Source: JAPLJU01 sp964547985 | GTDB lineage: Bacteria; Desulfobacterota; Syntrophia; Syntrophales; UBA2192 | DNA length: 64,000 bases | Assembly (NCBI GenBank): GCA_964547985.1 | Contig: CAZJPV010000004.1 | Span: 1-64,000, forward strand | Direction of reading: 5' to 3' | Part shown: one piece after another, positions 8,692-17,455 of the stretch | Position numbering within the stretch: position 1 is the stretch's first letter | Layout of the letters: each line of letters opens with the position of its first letter | The notes under the pieces: generated by a model | Told to the model about the DNA's origin: nothing | The model's database searches: none | The model's input: only the letters and a program-made list of their open reading frames with translations | Position numbers and translations under genes: made by a program

Positions 8692-9465
8692 TCAACGGGA
8701 CACCCGTATGACCCGCTGGAGAAATGTATCAAAGAGCCCGTTGATTTGGTCAGGTTTGTCCAGCTGGGGCCAGTGGCCCGTGCCCGTGATCAATCTGTGA
8801 GGCAGATCCGGTATCAGCCTGTGGAGGCTGAACGGTGCGTTGTTGAGAGGCGTGACGACCGACAGCACTGGACCCGGATACCGGCGCAGAGGTGTGACCG
8901 GGTCATAGGTCAGAATCGCACGAAAAATGCCGACGACCGCCGCTCGCGGCGTGGCCCGGAGATCCGCTATAACCCTTTCCTGTACGGTCGGTTCTGAATG
9001 AGTGAGGAGTTCCTGCCAGTAATCTTCGATGGCCGAAGGATAGCTCGATTCGAGTGCTGCCATGAATGACTCAACCTCGTCGCTGGGAACCTGGCGGTCG
9101 TCTCCCGCCGGGTCGACAAGGAAAAGACCCAGGACGCGCTTCGGTTCACTACCGGCAATAGCGATGGCCACGGATGCCCCCGCGCTGTGCCCCGCGAGGA
9201 CAAACCGTTGAATACGTGATCGGTCTGCCAGTTCTTTCACATCAGCCGCCATCGCCTCGATGTCGAAGACCCCGTCCCCGGGCAGGGCCGTGTGTCCGTG
9301 GCCGCGAAGATCCACGGCGAGCACCCGTCTTTTCTTGCGAAGATGCTCGAGTTGCGCCTTCCATTGTGACGTGTTCCCTCCCAGCCCGTGAATGAACAAA
9401 ACCGTCGGCTTGCCGATACCGCCGTCATCGACGAATAAAGGCATTCTGGAAGATTTCTTCTTCAC
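8692..9465 (-). CDS. Alpha/beta-fold hydrolase
   Basis: A 257-residue alpha/beta hydrolase. HG oxyanion motif LFIHGLGGNTSQW is at about residue 22, the nucleophile elbow GHSAG is near residue 92, and the catalytic His lies in GTGHWPQLDKP near residue 239. Probably a cytoplasmic esterase or C-C bond hydrolase; no signal peptide. The frame opens at GTG 9465, whose GTGA overlaps the stop of the upstream methyltransferase remnant; an ATG at 9444 (MPLFVDDGG) would also fit the family N-terminus. Confidence 0.85.
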   Translation of the reverse strand: MKKKSSRMPLFVDDGGIGKPTVLFIHGLGGNTSQWKAQLEHLRKKRRVLAVDLRGHGHTALPGDGVFDIEAMAADVKELADRSRIQRFVLAGHSAGASVAIAIAGSEPKRVLGLFLVDPAGDDRQVPSDEVESFMAALESSYPSAIEDYWQELLTHSEPTVQERVIADLRATPRAAVVGIFRAILTYDPVTPLRRYPGPVLSVVTPLNNAPFSLHRLIPDLPHRLITGTGHWPQLDKPDQINGLFDTFLQRVIRVSR

Positions 9466-9782
9466 CCTCTGAGAACTCCTGTTTTGTGTCTATCCTTCGC
9501 CAGTTCCGGGAAGACATCCAGGATCCTGCGAACGCCGCGAACGGTGTAAGGCTGGCAGGGAGGCGATACCCACCAGAAGTCTGCCCTGAAAGACTCGAGC
9601 TCACGGGACGTGATGGTCTCGAGATTCACCTGTCTCGCGCCGTGTCCTGGGGAATTGAGTCGGTAGACGGAAAGTGCCGTCGGGCTCTGGTGGAGCGCCC
9701 CGACCACGCGAAGGTTTGTCCTCGTTGTGGCGGCCGCGAAACCGTCGATACCGCGGTAGGGTTCAAGTGCCTGGATGGTCAT
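9462..9782 (-). pseudogene. Remnant of a cytosine-5 DNA methyltransferase (N-terminal third)
   Basis: A 106-residue remnant of a C5-cytosine DNA methyltransferase. Residues 1-85 keep the family path: motif I region ALEPYRGIDGF, then VVGALHQSPTALSVYRLN, then motif IV WWVSPPCQPYTVRG with the catalytic Cys. Intact enzymes need about 300 or more residues; here the protein loses similarity right after motif IV and stops 20 codons later, and the target-recognition domain and motifs VI-X are absent. The motif I glycines (normally FxGxG) read YRGIDG, so cofactor binding is likely lost too. I chose the ATG at 9782. It ends inside the start of the hydrolase gene. Confidence 0.7.
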
Positions 9783-9831
9783 GGTAGACAAGAATCCCCG
9801 GTGGAAGATTCAGATCCTATTAACTCATGAT

Positions 9832-9862
9832 AAATCTGCCAAAGTAAGTCAAGAGCAGATTT
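9832..9862 (-). terminator. Hairpin after the EamA transporter gene
   Basis: AAATCTGC at 9832-9839 pairs perfectly with GCAGATTT at 9855-9862 around a 15-nt loop, starting 14 nt past the transporter stop. Only a short T-run follows on the minus strand, so this is a tentative terminator. Confidence 0.4.
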
Positions 9863-9875
9863 CCGCCTCTCCTGT

Positions 9876-10784
9876 TTAATCTGTCCGTGCGGGTGCCTGC
9901 CTGCCGACCTGGAGCGATATGACGGCAGCAATGACGATCAGGGCGCCGCCGATCTGGAGGGGCTCCAGGGCCTCATGGAGGAAGAGATAGGAGATCAGCC
10001 CGGCCGTGATCGGCTCCAGGGTGGCGGTGATGCTCGCCCGCGTGGGCCCGATGAGGTTGATGCCCGAGGTGTAGAACCAGAAGGCAAAGACGGTCCCGAA
10101 GATGCTGATGAAAAACACCCACCACCACTCCAGGACATTAGCCGGCTGCGAAAAGGCCTCGAAGGGCGGGTGAAATATGTTCCAGATGACCGCGGCACCG
10201 AGAAAGGCAAAGAAGACGACCGCCCACGGCGTGTACTTTCGCATGGCGTAGCTGCTGCTCACGGAATACCAGGCGAAACACAGCGCCGAGGCAAGCCCGC
10301 CTGCGATGCCTTCCCGGTTCATGTTAAGAATATCCAGCTTGTAGGCGCCGACGAGGAGATAACAGCCGATCATGGCCCCGGATATAGCGGCAGCAATCAC
10401 CGGGGTCAATCGCTCCCGGGCGAAGATCACCGCGAAAAGGGCGACGAAAACGGGTGCCTGGTACTGGAGCAGGATCGCCGCGGCGACCTGGATCTTGCTG
10501 ATGGCGAAGTAATAGGTGAACTGCGTCAGGGCAATGGAGACCCCGAGGAGCATGATCTTCCAGATATCCCCCGGTGCGACCCTGAGCGACGTGGGGTGCC
10601 GGCTCCCGATCCACAGGGCGAGGACGAGACTGCCGATGGTGGTCCTCAGCTGGACGAGCTGGGCGGGCGACATGCCGCTATTGAAAAGAAACTTGGCGGC
10701 GGAGCCGGCCGTGCCCCAGAGCACCGCGGCCAGGATGACGTAAATATAACCCCGATTGGTATTGGGTATTTCTGAAGATCCCAT
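9876..10784 (-). CDS. EamA/DMT-family transporter, paired with queuosine hydrolase
   Basis: A 302-residue inner-membrane transporter with ten predicted helices in two EamA repeats (first from YIYVILAAVLWGTAGSAAKFLF, second from GIAGGLASALCFAWYSVSSSYAMRKY). EamA members move small metabolites, often amino acids, nucleosides or their relatives. The C-terminal signature LEPITAGLISYLFLHEALEPLQIGGALIVIAAV is intact, unlike the broken copy at 5.6 kb. It starts 31 nt after the stop of the queuosine-salvage gene on the same strand, so the two probably form an operon and the cargo may be a queuosine-related compound; that is inference. Confidence 0.9.
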   Translation of the reverse strand: MGSSEIPNTNRGYIYVILAAVLWGTAGSAAKFLFNSGMSPAQLVQLRTTIGSLVLALWIGSRHPTSLRVAPGDIWKIMLLGVSIALTQFTYYFAISKIQVAAAILLQYQAPVFVALFAVIFARERLTPVIAAAISGAMIGCYLLVGAYKLDILNMNREGIAGGLASALCFAWYSVSSSYAMRKYTPWAVVFFAFLGAAVIWNIFHPPFEAFSQPANVLEWWWVFFISIFGTVFAFWFYTSGINLIGPTRASITATLEPITAGLISYLFLHEALEPLQIGGALIVIAAVISLQVGRQAPARTD

Positions 10785-10814
10785 GGATGATGAAAGCGTT
10801 GCGACTGTTCGTTC

Positions 10815-11783
10815 TCAGTAAAAAACGGTCCGGGTTCTGTGGCGCGGGCCGATGTTCTTGTAATAGGGCTCCTGTCCCCGGTTCCACAGGAGGTAGTCCA
10901 GGTTCATTGCCGTTACCTGCTCTCCTGATTCCCGCAGCGCCTGCACCATGAGTTCCACGGCGTGAACGGCGCAGGCCCTGAGCTCGATCTCTTTCTGTGA
11001 ATGGGCGGGGATCAATTCCTCCCGGTCGATCATCGAGGCGAGCTCCTCATCGTAGGCAAGGACCCCGTCGACACGCAGCACGTGGGGGACGAGGTTGTCG
11101 GCAAACATCGTGAGCCGGTCCAGGTCGTCAAAGCGGCCCCAGCCATCGCCGCCGAAGACAAGAGAGAGATCGGCGGCTGTGAGCTGTGCCCGCTTGAAGA
11201 AAGGGACCCGCATGGATCGATAATTTTCGATGTCGTTGAAAAAGGGCATCCCGTTGAGGACCCGGACAAGACGTTCGGCCGAGTCCCCGGCGGCCTCGAT
11301 CAGATCGACGAACCTGCCGTCGAAGTCCTTGATGAGATATGTGCCCAGATCGTTGAGCGCCCTCGCGAAGAGGCCCATGAGCTCTCGAACGGGTTCGCTC
11401 GAGAGATCCTGGGCGAATATCTGCGCGCAGTCTTCCGCCTGAAGCCTCGTCAATTCCTCCGCCGAGAGGGGGCCGTGTCTTCGGTAATAATCGTTCAGGG
11501 AAGACGCGACCGTGAAGTAACCGGACATGCCGGGGCGTTTTCGAAGGTGAGGGAAGTAGCCGGAGCCGAAATTGACGGCATTCAGAGTCAGGAGAAATGC
11601 GGCGGTGTCCTCCCCGCGGCTGAGATAGTGACGGGCGGGATCAAGACCGGGAGGTATGCCGCCTGTCTTCTTAAGCGAAGCTGCGTAGCCGGCGATGCGG
11701 CCGTCATGGATCCTCACATGGACTGCGCTCTTCGCGACGGCCTTGCAGGCCGTCCGGATCTCATCGAGCAAATAGGCGTTCAC
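10815..11783 (-). CDS. Queuosine 5'-phosphate N-glycosidase/hydrolase (DUF2419, Qng1)
   Basis: A 322-residue member of the DUF2419/Qng1 family, which releases the queuine base from queuosine 5'-monophosphate so that it can be reused in tRNA. The family landmarks are visible: LNAVNFGSGYFPHLRK (about residues 84-99), GYFTVASSLNDYY, the acidic DDLDRLTMFADNLVPHVLR segment, and the C-terminal LLWNRGQEPYYKNIGPRHRTRTVFY. The GTG at 11783 is the best start because AAGGAGGGG lies 7 nt upstream; the frame open to 11831 is not needed. It is first gene of a pair with the EamA transporter. Confidence 0.85.
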   Translation of the reverse strand: MNAYLLDEIRTACKAVAKSAVHVRIHDGRIAGYAASLKKTGGIPPGLDPARHYLSRGEDTAAFLLTLNAVNFGSGYFPHLRKRPGMSGYFTVASSLNDYYRRHGPLSAEELTRLQAEDCAQIFAQDLSSEPVRELMGLFARALNDLGTYLIKDFDGRFVDLIEAAGDSAERLVRVLNGMPFFNDIENYRSMRVPFFKRAQLTAADLSLVFGGDGWGRFDDLDRLTMFADNLVPHVLRVDGVLAYDEELASMIDREELIPAHSQKEIELRACAVHAVELMVQALRESGEQVTAMNLDYLLWNRGQEPYYKNIGPRHRTRTVFY

Positions 11784-11969
11784 CCGACCCCTCCTTTGTC
11801 TCCAGGGAAATACCGCAGATGGCCCGATCATTCAAGGACCAATCCGGTGTGAGGTGCCGGATGGCCTGTGCCCGGACAGGCCTTCAACCTGTATATCGCC
11901 CCTTTTTTGTGGTATGAGGCGGCCAGGGATTCGAATGATCACTTTCGGGGAACAATTTCCTGCGACAGA

Positions 11970-12575
11970 ATGTCTAAAACGATAGAAGACCCCAAAAAGG
12001 CCGTTCGCGACGAGGATTACGAGATCATCCTTTCCTGCCGGAGGGGTGACGACGAAGCCTTCGGGGTGCTGGTCGAGAGGCACCAGAAGAAGATGTTCAA
12101 CATCGCGCTCCGGATGACGGGCGACTACGACGAGGCCTGCGAGATTGTCCAGGAGGCCTTTCTTGCGGCCTACCGGGCCATCCGCAAATTCAGGGGGGAG
12201 GCAAAGTTCTCCACCTGGCTCTACGGCATCTTGGTCAATGTGTCGAAGACACGGATGAAGCAAACGGCACGGCACCGTCAGAAAACGGTTTCAATGGATG
12301 ATCCCGCCGACGGCCCCGGTGAGGGTCTTGCCGGCCCTGAGGCCTCCGCGCTGGAGACGCTGGAGAAACAGGAAATTCAGGCAAAGGTGCAGCACTGCAT
12401 CAACACGCTCGATGAGGAGCACCGCGAGGCGCTGGTCCTCAGGGATATCCAGGGGTTCTCTTATAACGAAATAGCTGGTATTCTCAGCGTGCCGGAGGGC
12501 ACAATCAAGTCGAGACTTTTCCGGGCGAGAGAGGCCATGAAGAACTGCCTGAAGAAGCAACTCGGGGAACTGTGA
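11970..12575 (+). CDS. ECF RNA polymerase sigma factor (sigma-E like)
   Basis: A 201-residue extracytoplasmic-function sigma factor. Region 2 (FGVLVERHQKKMFNIALRMTGDYDEACEIVQEAFLAAYRAIRKFRGEAKFSTWLYGILVNVSKTRM) recognises the -10 element, and region 4 (HREALVLRDIQGFSYNEIAGILSVPEGTIKSRLFRARE) the -35 element. It is followed without a gap by its anti-sigma factor (TGATG overlap), the normal arrangement. I place the start at ATG 11970; a longer frame to 11868 exists but would add a non-homologous N-terminus. Ribosome-binding site is weak. Confidence 0.9.
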   Translation: MSKTIEDPKKAVRDEDYEIILSCRRGDDEAFGVLVERHQKKMFNIALRMTGDYDEACEIVQEAFLAAYRAIRKFRGEAKFSTWLYGILVNVSKTRMKQTARHRQKTVSMDDPADGPGEGLAGPEASALETLEKQEIQAKVQHCINTLDEEHREALVLRDIQGFSYNEIAGILSVPEGTIKSRLFRAREAMKNCLKKQLGEL

Positions 12576-13603
12576 TGGACTGCAAACACATCGAGGAAAA
12601 AATCCCGGCCTATCTCGAGGGGGTCCTTCCTCCCGACGAGGGGAAGCGCGTCGAGGCGCATGTCGCCGCCTGCCCGAGCTGCCGTGTGGCCCTGGAGCAC
12701 CTGGTGAAGGCGGGAAAGCTCGTGCGGGAACTCGAAGAGGCCGAGCCGCCCCCCTGGCTCAAACAACGGGTCATGGCAAGGGTCCGGGAAGAGCGCGAAA
12801 GACGGCAAGGTTTCATCCGGAGGTTCTTCTACCCGCTTCACATCAAGGTTCCGGTAACGGCCCTTGCCACGGTTCTTGTGGCCGTCTTTGCCGTTTATGT
12901 CTTCAAGGCCGTTGAACCCGAGACGACATACCTCCGCCAGGCACCCTCCGAACCGGCCCGTGTTGCTACAGAAAAGGATATCCCGAAGTCACTGGCGGCT
13001 GTTCCGCTGAAAGTCGCCGATCCGGAGGAGCGCAAAGAAAGGAAGGCGGTCACCGTCTCGGATCGGAAACGGGAAAGCGAGAAAAAAGAGGTTTCATCTG
13101 AAGCAAGGGCAGTCCCGCTCAAACCGGCGGAGAAGGATGTCGCAGAGAGGAAAATGGCAAGCAGGCCGGAGGCCGCTCCAGCTGTGTCGGCCGATGCAGC
13201 AATAAAGGAAGCCCCCGTGGCGAAAAGGGTTCTTTCGCCGGCGAAGGGAGAAAGGGCGGCTCTCGGTGCCGCCGCGAAGGACGACGTGCGGGCACCGGCC
13301 ATGGCGGCGAAAATCAAGGCTGCGCCTGCCGTGAGACCGGGGTATGCCTTTTCCCTTTACGCCACAGACCCCGCGGCGGTCATGAGCGACGTCGAAAAGA
13401 TATTGGTCGAATCCGGTGCGCGTAAGGTCAGAAGGGAGTTTCAGGATGGAAAGGGAATCGTCACGGCTGAAATCGAGACCGAGAAAGAGAAGGAAGTGAT
13501 CGAGAAACTGAAATCCCTGGGGGAGGTGAGGGAAAAAGATAAAGTTCAGGAACCTCCTGCAGGGCCCATCACCCTTAAAATAGAAATCCTTTCAAGTCCT
13601 TGA
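12575..13603 (+). CDS. Membrane anti-sigma factor with zinc-finger domain
   Basis: A 342-residue anti-sigma factor. The N-terminal zf-HC2 domain (residues 1-45) has the H-x3-C-x2-C ligands in HVAACPSC and binds the sigma factor in the cytoplasm. A single membrane helix spans about residues 90-108 (VPVTALATVLVAVFAVYVF). The periplasmic part has a long low-complexity stretch rich in Lys, Ala and Glu (residues 120-245), then a globular end from YAFSLYATDPAAVMSDVEKIL. The start codon overlaps the sigma stop, so synthesis is coupled. The charged linker resembles a stalk; its signal is unknown. Confidence 0.85.
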   Translation: MDCKHIEEKIPAYLEGVLPPDEGKRVEAHVAACPSCRVALEHLVKAGKLVRELEEAEPPPWLKQRVMARVREERERRQGFIRRFFYPLHIKVPVTALATVLVAVFAVYVFKAVEPETTYLRQAPSEPARVATEKDIPKSLAAVPLKVADPEERKERKAVTVSDRKRESEKKEVSSEARAVPLKPAEKDVAERKMASRPEAAPAVSADAAIKEAPVAKRVLSPAKGERAALGAAAKDDVRAPAMAAKIKAAPAVRPGYAFSLYATDPAAVMSDVEKILVESGARKVRREFQDGKGIVTAEIETEKEKEVIEKLKSLGEVREKDKVQEPPAGPITLKIEILSSP

Positions 13604-13637
13604 GGACGCCGGGATTATTTCGGGAACTTTTATGAAC

Positions 13638-13677
13638 CCTCCTCTGTCTAATGAGACAAAGAAAAAGACAGAGGAGG
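13638..13677 (+). promoter_or_regulatory. Stem that masks the ribosome-binding site of the VIT/VWA gene
   Basis: CCTCCTCTGTCT at 13638-13649 is the exact reverse complement of AGACAGAGGAGG at 13666-13677, giving a perfect 12-bp stem with a 16-nt loop. The 3' arm contains the whole GAGGAGG Shine-Dalgarno site, 6 nt before the ATG at 13684. In the RNA this would hide the site. It begins 34 nt after the anti-sigma stop. It could be a translational switch, an attenuator, or a dyad bound by a regulator. Confidence 0.6.
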
Positions 13678-13683
13678 TTTTTT

Positions 13684-15978
13684 ATGAAATCCATCCCACG
13701 AATCCTGGTGTTTGTTCTCCTGGCACTGCCCATCCTCTGGGGTGCTAGGGCCTCCGTTCAACCGGAGGTGTCCGGTGATCGAACCCTATCCCCTTATTTC
13801 TTTGTCAAGAGCGACGATCCGGGTCTTGACCAGCTTCCCCTCAAGTCCACGTCGGCCTCCGTCAACATCTCGGGAGTGATCGCCGATGTCCAGGTCGCCC
13901 AGGTGTACAGAAACGAGGGCAAGAGACCGATCGAGGCCGTCTATGTCTTTCCTGCTTCAACACGGGCTGCCGTTTACGGTATGAAGATGACCATCGGCGA
14001 GAGGGTCATCGAGGCGAAGATCGCCAAGCGCGAGGACGCGCGCCGGGCGTATGAGAAAGCGAGGGAAGAGGGCAAAAGCGCCTCGCTGCTCGAGCAACAG
14101 CGGCCCAACGTGTTTCAAATGAACGTGGCGAATATCATGCCCGGTGACGAAATCAAGGTCGATCTGAGATACACGGAGCTCCTGGTGCCTGAGGACCGCG
14201 TTTATGAGTTCATGTACCCCACCGTCGTTGGCCCCCGTTACTCGAACCAGGCGGCGGAGACGGCCCCTCTTTCGGAGCGCTGGGTCCAGAACCCCTACCT
14301 GCACGAAGGGGAATCCGCTCCTTACAAATTTGACATCACCGTTCATATCACCGCGGGCATGCCCATCAAGGACCTCGCCTGCACATCGCACAAGGTCAAG
14401 GCCAGCTACAACAGTCCGGCGGCGGCGGCGGTCCATCTGGACGGTGCAGAGACAACCGGCGGCAACCGGGACTACATACTGCGGTACCGATTGGGCGGCG
14501 ACAAAATCCAGTCGGGACTTTTACTATACGAGGGTGAAAAGGAAAATTTTTTCCTCCTCATGGTGGAGCCGCCCAGTCGTGTGAAGGCGGCAAACATCCC
14601 CGGCCGTGAATACATCTTCATCGTCGACGTTTCGGGCTCGATGCACGGATTCCCCCTGGAGATCTCGAAGAAGCTCCTGAAAGACCTCATCGGCAACCTT
14701 CGCCCGACGGATCGTTTCAATGTTCTTCTGTTCTCGGGCGGCTCGTCGGTCATGTCGGCGGAGTCTCTGCCGGCCACGCCCGGAAATGTCCAGCAGGCGA
14801 TTCATCTTGTTGAGCGCCAGAGAGGCGGGGGTGGGACGGAGCTCCTGCCCGCGCTAAAGCGGGCCCTCCAGCTTCCCAGGCCCGAGAATTTTTCCCGGAC
14901 CGTCGTCATCGCCACGGACGGTTACGTCCACGTCGAAACACAGGCCTTCGACCTGATCCGCAACAATCTGCAGAACGCCAACATGTTCGCCTTCGGGATC
15001 GGCTCTTCTGTCAACCGCCACCTCATCGAGGGGATGGCGCGTGTCGGCATGGGAGAACCCTTTGTCATTACGAAACCTGATGAGGCCGCCGCACAGGCGG
15101 AACGCTTTCGCAGGATGATCCAATCGCCGGTCCTTACCCGTGTCAAAGTGGGTTTCGAGAAATTCAGGACCTACGACGTCGAGCCGTTGAGCATCCCCGA
15201 CGTGCTGGCGGAGCGGCCCGTCATCGTCTTCGGCAAGTGGCGAGGCGATGCCCGCGGAAAGATCACCCTGAGCGGTATCTCGGGAAACGGCCCTCACAGG
15301 GAGGTCATCGATGTGGGTGCGGTGAAGCCATCAAAAGAAAACGCCGCCCTGCGATACCTCTGGGCGCGCCAGCGTATTGCGATTCTGTCCGATTACAACA
15401 GACTCCGCCCCGACGACGGGCGTACGAAAGACGTGACTGATCTGGGGCTTCAGTACAACCTCCTCACGGCCTACACGTCCTTTGTAGCCGTCGACACGGA
15501 GGTGCGCAATACCGGTGAAAAACCGACGACCATCCGGCAGCCGCTTCCTTTGCCCCAGGGTGTTTCGGATTACGCCGTGGGCGGTGCGATGGCCTGCAAG
15601 ATGTCTGCCCCGCTTTCCGTGATGCCCGCCCGCGAAGAGTCCCTTCGCGATGCCTCCGGAACGAAGGAGGGCAAAAGGACTGTCCTGGGTTTCGGGGACG
15701 TGAAGATCTCCGGAGGGATCACAAAGGAGGCCGTTCATGCGGTCTTGGAGAAGCATCGCGTGGAGATCGAGCGGTGTTACTCCAGCAGGGGGGAGGTCAT
15801 TCTTGACCTGGTCATTGGACAGGATGGATCCGTCAAAAGCGTGAAGATCGTGAAAACGACCCTCAAGGATAAGAACGCGGGCTCCTGCATTGCCGGTCAG
15901 GCCGGGAAGTGGTTCTTTCCAGTCCCGTCGGACCGTCAAGAGGCAAAGGTCACCATGACCATCACTTTCAGGTCATGA
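13684..15978 (+). CDS. VIT and von Willebrand factor A domain protein
   Basis: A 764-residue exported protein: signal peptide (1-24), VIT domain (about 45-175, SASVNISGVIADVQVAQVYRNEGK...RPNVFQMNVANIMPGDEI), von Willebrand A domain with an intact MIDAS DVSGSMHG near residue 315, and a C-terminal domain of about 90 residues (VHAVLEKHRVEIERCYSSRGEVILDLVIGQDGSVKSVKI) like the C-terminal domain of AgmX/TonB-type proteins. It probably binds a metal-dependent partner in the envelope. It is the third gene of the ECF sigma unit. The ATG has GAGGAGG 6 nt upstream, inside a 12-bp stem. No sortase is nearby. Confidence 0.85.
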   Translation: MKSIPRILVFVLLALPILWGARASVQPEVSGDRTLSPYFFVKSDDPGLDQLPLKSTSASVNISGVIADVQVAQVYRNEGKRPIEAVYVFPASTRAAVYGMKMTIGERVIEAKIAKREDARRAYEKAREEGKSASLLEQQRPNVFQMNVANIMPGDEIKVDLRYTELLVPEDRVYEFMYPTVVGPRYSNQAAETAPLSERWVQNPYLHEGESAPYKFDITVHITAGMPIKDLACTSHKVKASYNSPAAAAVHLDGAETTGGNRDYILRYRLGGDKIQSGLLLYEGEKENFFLLMVEPPSRVKAANIPGREYIFIVDVSGSMHGFPLEISKKLLKDLIGNLRPTDRFNVLLFSGGSSVMSAESLPATPGNVQQAIHLVERQRGGGGTELLPALKRALQLPRPENFSRTVVIATDGYVHVETQAFDLIRNNLQNANMFAFGIGSSVNRHLIEGMARVGMGEPFVITKPDEAAAQAERFRRMIQSPVLTRVKVGFEKFRTYDVEPLSIPDVLAERPVIVFGKWRGDARGKITLSGISGNGPHREVIDVGAVKPSKENAALRYLWARQRIAILSDYNRLRPDDGRTKDVTDLGLQYNLLTAYTSFVAVDTEVRNTGEKPTTIRQPLPLPQGVSDYAVGGAMACKMSAPLSVMPAREESLRDASGTKEGKRTVLGFGDVKISGGITKEAVHAVLEKHRVEIERCYSSRGEVILDLVIGQDGSVKSVKIVKTTLKDKNAGSCIAGQAGKWFFPVPSDRQEAKVTMTITFRS

Positions 15979-15994
15979 CGATGACCCGGATAAA

Positions 15995-16032
15995 CCCGGA
16001 GGCCGGCTTGCGCTTCAAGGCCGACCTCCGGG
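15995..16032 (+). terminator. Long GC hairpin after the VIT/VWA gene
   Basis: CCCGGAGG at 15995-16002 pairs with CCTCCGGG at 16025-16032, and CGGC/GCCG extends the stem inward past one C-A mismatch. It starts 16 nt past the stop. No U-tract follows, so it may be a processing or partial-termination structure. Confidence 0.4.
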
Positions 16033-16240
16033 CACTTCAGGTTGTTTCCTCACCGACACCCCAAAAACCTTCTTTCATCGCGATTCTGCCCTTAAAACGC
16101 GAAGTGAAGCCGGGTCTGATTGGTGAATGGCCCATGGGCTCTGTAACTCATCATGATAACTCAGCTATTTTCGCTCAAGAATCGGCGGATTCTGCCGAAA
16201 TAATGATAAGAAGAACGGTTTTTACCCAGGACGGGATGAC

Positions 16241-17431
16241 ATGTATGCATTAGACCCGGCGGCATCGGCGCAGGCGATGTTTTCCGCCACCATACCCAGC
16301 ACAGACCAGCTGCAGGCGATTTCGGACAGCGCCCTCTCCAGGGGTGTTACGCTGTACCAGAAACAAGATTACCGCGCCGCCGTCAAGGAATTCAGGATCT
16401 CCATCTCCCTCACCCCCGACTCCTCAACCGCCCCCGATGCCGTGAAGTACCTGGCAAGCGCCTATGTGAAGCTCGACAACGTGGATCAGGCCGTAAGCGA
16501 ATACCAGGCCTACCTGAAGCTGAACCCGTCCTCCGGATCAACCCTCGTCAATCTCGGCAATCTCCTTTACGCGGAGGATCGCTACGACGAGGCCATTTTT
16601 GAGTATGAGAAGGCGGTCAGGCTCGATCCCAGCGTGAGCAACTCATTCTCTTTGGGGCAGGCCTATCTGCAGGCGGAGGAGTATGAGAAGGCGAGGGAGC
16701 TTTTCCTCAAGATGCAGCTTGATCATCCGCAGGAGGCGGCGGGTTACCTGGGCCTGGGGCAGACTTACAGCAAGATGGGACGCTATGAAGAGGCCGTTGA
16801 GCAGCTCGAGACAGCCATCCGGCTGAAGAGCGAGTCCTACGATGCCTATGCCGAGCTGGGTTATGTCTACGCGGACATGGGGGAGATAGACAAGGCGATG
16901 GAACTTGTCAAATTCCTGGATGACAAAGCCCCCACCCTCGGTGAGGTCCTGAGCCGGTATGTCTACAAGGTCGATACGCCCAAGATCGAGTTTGCCTATT
17001 CAGAGAGCACGTTCCCCTTTTACCTGTCCATGAATACGCCCGTTTCTTTTCTCGACGATTCGCTATCAAACGCCGGCGCGTACAAAATCTTCAGCATGAA
17101 GTTCCAGTTTGACAAGGCCCTGGACAGGGAATCCGTTGAGAATGCGGCAAACTGGGAGATCTCGAGGGCCGACGGGGCCGTACCGGCACTCTATAATTTC
17201 GGCCTTGAAATTTCCCCGACGGAAACGCAGCTTCCCTTCATCCCGGATTACGTCGTTTACGATGCGTTGAATCTGACGGCGACGGTTTTCTTCCGGGTTT
17301 ACCAGAACGAAACAGCGGATGCGACCATCGATCCCGGCCACATCGAGTTTCGATACAAGGGCGAAGACAGCTACGGCCTTTCAATGGATCCTTCAAAAGA
17401 CCAGTTCACCGGCTTCTCCGGCATCTTCTGA
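16241..17431 (+). CDS. TPR-repeat protein with C-terminal Ig-like domain
   Basis: A 396-residue protein with about six tetratricopeptide repeats between residues 25 and 225 (for example LVNLGNLLYAEDRYDEAIFEYEKAVRLDP and GYLGLGQTYSKMGRYEEAVEQLETAIRL), followed by a beta-rich domain (240-396) containing FSMKFQFDKALDRESVENAANWEI, which looks like a bacterial Ig-like (Big_5) module. The N-terminus MYALDPAASAQAMFSATIPST resembles proteins of the anchored, calcium-binding type but has no classic signal peptide. It lies 262 nt behind the VIT/VWA gene and may belong to the same regulon. Partner unknown. Confidence 0.75.
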   Translation: MYALDPAASAQAMFSATIPSTDQLQAISDSALSRGVTLYQKQDYRAAVKEFRISISLTPDSSTAPDAVKYLASAYVKLDNVDQAVSEYQAYLKLNPSSGSTLVNLGNLLYAEDRYDEAIFEYEKAVRLDPSVSNSFSLGQAYLQAEEYEKARELFLKMQLDHPQEAAGYLGLGQTYSKMGRYEEAVEQLETAIRLKSESYDAYAELGYVYADMGEIDKAMELVKFLDDKAPTLGEVLSRYVYKVDTPKIEFAYSESTFPFYLSMNTPVSFLDDSLSNAGAYKIFSMKFQFDKALDRESVENAANWEISRADGAVPALYNFGLEISPTETQLPFIPDYVVYDALNLTATVFFRVYQNETADATIDPGHIEFRYKGEDSYGLSMDPSKDQFTGFSGIF

Positions 17432-17455
17432 TCCCCGCCATTGCGTCATCTTAAT

